Shown here: positions 62,586-64,000 of the stretch, one piece after another
How the letters are laid out: the number at the start of each line of letters is the position of its first letter
How positions within the stretch are numbered: the first letter of the stretch is position 1
DNA from: Synechococcus sp. MW101C3
GTDB lineage: Bacteria; Cyanobacteriota; Cyanobacteriia; PCC-6307; Cyanobiaceae
Assembly: GCF_002252635.1 (NCBI RefSeq)
Contig: NZ_NQKX01000006.1
Location: 1-64,000, forward strand
Length of the DNA: 64,000 nt
Direction of reading: 5' to 3'
Notes under the pieces: model-generated
Told to the model about the DNA's origin: nothing
Database searches by the model: none
What the model saw: the letters and a program-made list of their open reading frames with translations, nothing else
Translations under genes and position numbers: made by a program

Positions 62586-62805
62586 CCAGCGACTCAAGTG
62601 TAGACATCAGGCCTCTGCTCCTGGCGGCTAGCCTTCGGTTGTTCAGTGATTAACGAACAGTGCCGTCAGTGGAGGCATGGGCTTTACGCTGCGCTCTTGA
62701 CCCGTGCAGCCGTGATCTCTGTGTGCTGCTTCACGCTTGCATGGCATTCAGGCACGCGCCGTCGACCCCGACGGGAGTGAATCGCGTAGCTAGCATCCAG
62801 AGACT

Positions 62806-63324
62806 GTGTCAACCCTCTTTCCCGTGCCCGCACTGGAACCCGTTTCTGAAGACGAGGCCCGTTCAATCATCCTGGAGTGGGGACGTCTGCACGATCTGCA
62901 GGTGGGGTTGTCTGCGTTCCTCCCTGTCATTGCCACGGATGGCTTCTACATGCGTTTTGGTGATAAGCAATGGGTTGGTTACGCGGATTTTGAAGCCCAC
63001 CAGATCGCGAAGAGAAGATTCTTCGATGAGATTCACGATTACACCTCCATCCATGTGGCGGTTCAGGAGCCTTTCACCATGGCCAGGACGGTGATGCTGT
63101 GGACCTATCGCCATCGCCCTGAGAACAGTCCAGCCAGCCAGCTCCTGAAGGCCCGCATTGAGCACACCTGGGAGTTTCGCCGTTGCCCCACGTCTGGACG
63201 TGCCTTCATGCAAGGGCATGTTGTTGATCGTTTCGAATACATCGATGGATTCAGGCCCGTCTCCGCTGAACAAGCGGCTCAGGGCGAAGACCCGCATCTT
63301 GATCCCCGTTGGACAACCCGCTGA
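62806..63324 (+). CDS. NTF2/SnoaL-like protein, unknown
   Basis: A 172-residue soluble protein with a GTG start. WGRLHDLQVGLSAFLPVIATDGFYMRFGD, FEAHQIAKRRFFDEIHDY and ARTVMLWTYRHR resemble the alpha+beta cone of SnoaL/NTF2-like proteins, but catalytic residues cannot be assigned. No partner gene is evident. Sequence looks less GC-rich than the suf region. The family call is tentative. Confidence 0.6.
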   Translation: MSTLFPVPALEPVSEDEARSIILEWGRLHDLQVGLSAFLPVIATDGFYMRFGDKQWVGYADFEAHQIAKRRFFDEIHDYTSIHVAVQEPFTMARTVMLWTYRHRPENSPASQLLKARIEHTWEFRRCPTSGRAFMQGHVVDRFEYIDGFRPVSAEQAAQGEDPHLDPRWTTR

Positions 63325-63642
63325 TGGGCTGCCACGCACGAGCTGGCGATGTGAGTGGTGTGGACTTGCCGGCTGATGGCTCTGGCCGGCGCTGCTTCAG
63401 GCTTCTTTTGAGCCACTCGTTTCGCCATTACCTTCAATTCGGTGAACCCTGGGTGTCATTGGTGAGGTCATTTCAGGGGCTTTTCGGACGACGTCAGGCG
63501 GAAGGCTTGAGGCCATTGTTTGGATCTCGCTTCGGGGCAGACGAGGAGCCATGGTTCAAGTCATTTCTGGATTCAGGCTTGGAGTTTTTTGGCGTTGTCT
63601 CGGTGCGATGCCTGACTGCCGGCTCTAGGTGGTGACCTGCCG
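63325..63642. other. Intergenic region with one doubtful reading frame
   Basis: About 320 bases without a secure gene. A plus-strand frame crosses it and ends at 63635 (containing YLQFGEPWVSLVRSFQGLF and WFKSFLDSGLEFFGV); these parts look protein-like but the frame has no clear start, so it may be the eroded 3' end of another gene. No terminator is visible. Confidence 0.4.
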
Positions 63643-64000
63643 ATGACCCGCTTCATCCACATCACATCTGCGAAGTTCTCCATTCTTCCAGGAGAAGCTG
63701 ATCAGATCATCAACGAAGGCACCTATGGGAAGGCCCTGGCGGAGTATCTCACTGACAGACTGCGGGAACTTGGATACCTTGCTCCATTCTTCTGTTGTGA
63801 AGACTGGGGGTGGTGGGTGGAGTTGGCCGGCTACCCCTTCACCTTTGGCGTGTGTATTTATGGGCGTGCCTGTGCTGATGGCAGCCTGGAGCTCTACCTC
63901 GGCGATGGGGCTACTCCCACAAGACGGTGGAGTTGGCGTCGCTTTCGCTTCGTTAACACCGGTGCCGATGAAGCTGCCGGAACATTGCACAACGACCTGG
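63643..64000 (+). CDS. Unknown protein, cut by the window end
   Basis: From the ATG at 63643 the frame stays open to the end of the window, at least 119 codons. It begins MTRFIHITSAKFSILPGEAD and includes EGTYGKALAEYLTDRL, FCCEDWGWWVELAG and WSWRRFRFVNTG. I recall proteins with 'CEDWGWWV' in proteobacteria, but have no functional name for the family. Its Trp-rich, compact character and the accessory neighbourhood would fit an acquired gene. Incomplete at the 3' end. Confidence 0.65.
   Translation, partial: MTRFIHITSAKFSILPGEADQIINEGTYGKALAEYLTDRLRELGYLAPFFCCEDWGWWVELAGYPFTFGVCIYGRACADGSLELYLGDGATPTRRWSWRRFRFVNTGADEAAGTLHNDL

Overview
The window looks like the chromosome of a GC-rich picocyanobacterium of the Synechococcus/Cyanobium type. 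The evidence is a high-light-inducible protein, a phycobilisome rod-core linker (cpcG), a CpcS-type bilin lyase, a cyanobacterial SufR with the sufBCDS operon, ftrC, and many small conserved genes of the kind found in picocyanobacteria. No rRNA, tRNA or CRISPR array was seen. Most of the window is densely packed core genome with short intergenic gaps and many 4-base ATGA overlaps. This is a by-eye reading: family names rest on recognised motifs, not on searches.

Layout. 0.2-2 kb: three overlapping plus-strand genes (BrkB/YihY protein, small membrane protein, zinc-ribbon membrane protein), followed by a broken IS5-type transposase fragment. 2.7-5.1 kb: minus-strand cluster with DUF2834, xseB, xseA, a small protein and hli, next to a decayed pentapeptide-like repeat tract. 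5.6-12.6 kb: HAD phosphatase, hrpB, small conserved proteins, a DegP-type protease, an NblA-like small protein and a twin-CX3C mini-protein. 13-18.6 kb: ABC-F ATPase, Nif11-like protein, cellulose-synthase-like glycosyltransferase, and a divergent pair (basic Ala/Lys-rich protein and ribbon-helix-helix protein) sharing a promoter with 10-bp phased repeats. 18.7-25.3 kb: a long minus-strand run with anmK, a TrkA-type K+ regulator, the wreck of its KtrB/TrkH partner, 1-Cys peroxiredoxin, hflX, HAD hydrolase and NDH-2. 25.4-31.2 kb: cysH, coaX, bcp, two secreted proteins and a long RarA-type ATPase. 31.3-42.9 kb: two consecutive RND efflux modules, each ending in a related small membrane protein, then a SulP transporter followed in frame by a Gly/Pro repeat tail. 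42.9-50.9 kb: phosphoglucomutase, small secreted proteins, FAD monooxygenase, phospholipase-D-like lipoprotein with an EF-hand loop, DUF4912 protein. 51.1-60.3 kb: cpcG, cpcS, an EamA transporter, then sufR and the divergent ftrC-sufB-sufC-sufD-sufS operon with a clear inverted repeat between them. 60.3-64 kb: methyltransferase, then a region that looks less GC-rich and accessory, with a divergent HxlR regulator/QorB-like reductase pair, an NTF2-like protein and a gene cut by the window end.

The genes cover several linked jobs: Fe-S cluster assembly and redox (suf, ftrC, peroxiredoxins, NDH-2, cysH), light harvesting (hli, cpcG, cpcS, the NblA-like protein), envelope and export (RND, SulP, BrkB, EamA, cellulose-synthase-like GT, phospholipase D), and genome and RNA maintenance (xseAB, rarA, hrpB, hflX, ABC-F).

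No complete, clearly new multi-gene system stands out. The most unusual signals are the duplicated RND modules with their small membrane proteins, the in-frame Gly/Pro repeat tail beyond the SulP stop, the ktrB pseudogene beside an intact trkA, the phased repeats between the basic protein and the RHH gene, and the core-less Nif11-like protein beside a glycosyltransferase whose PilZ arginines are gone.
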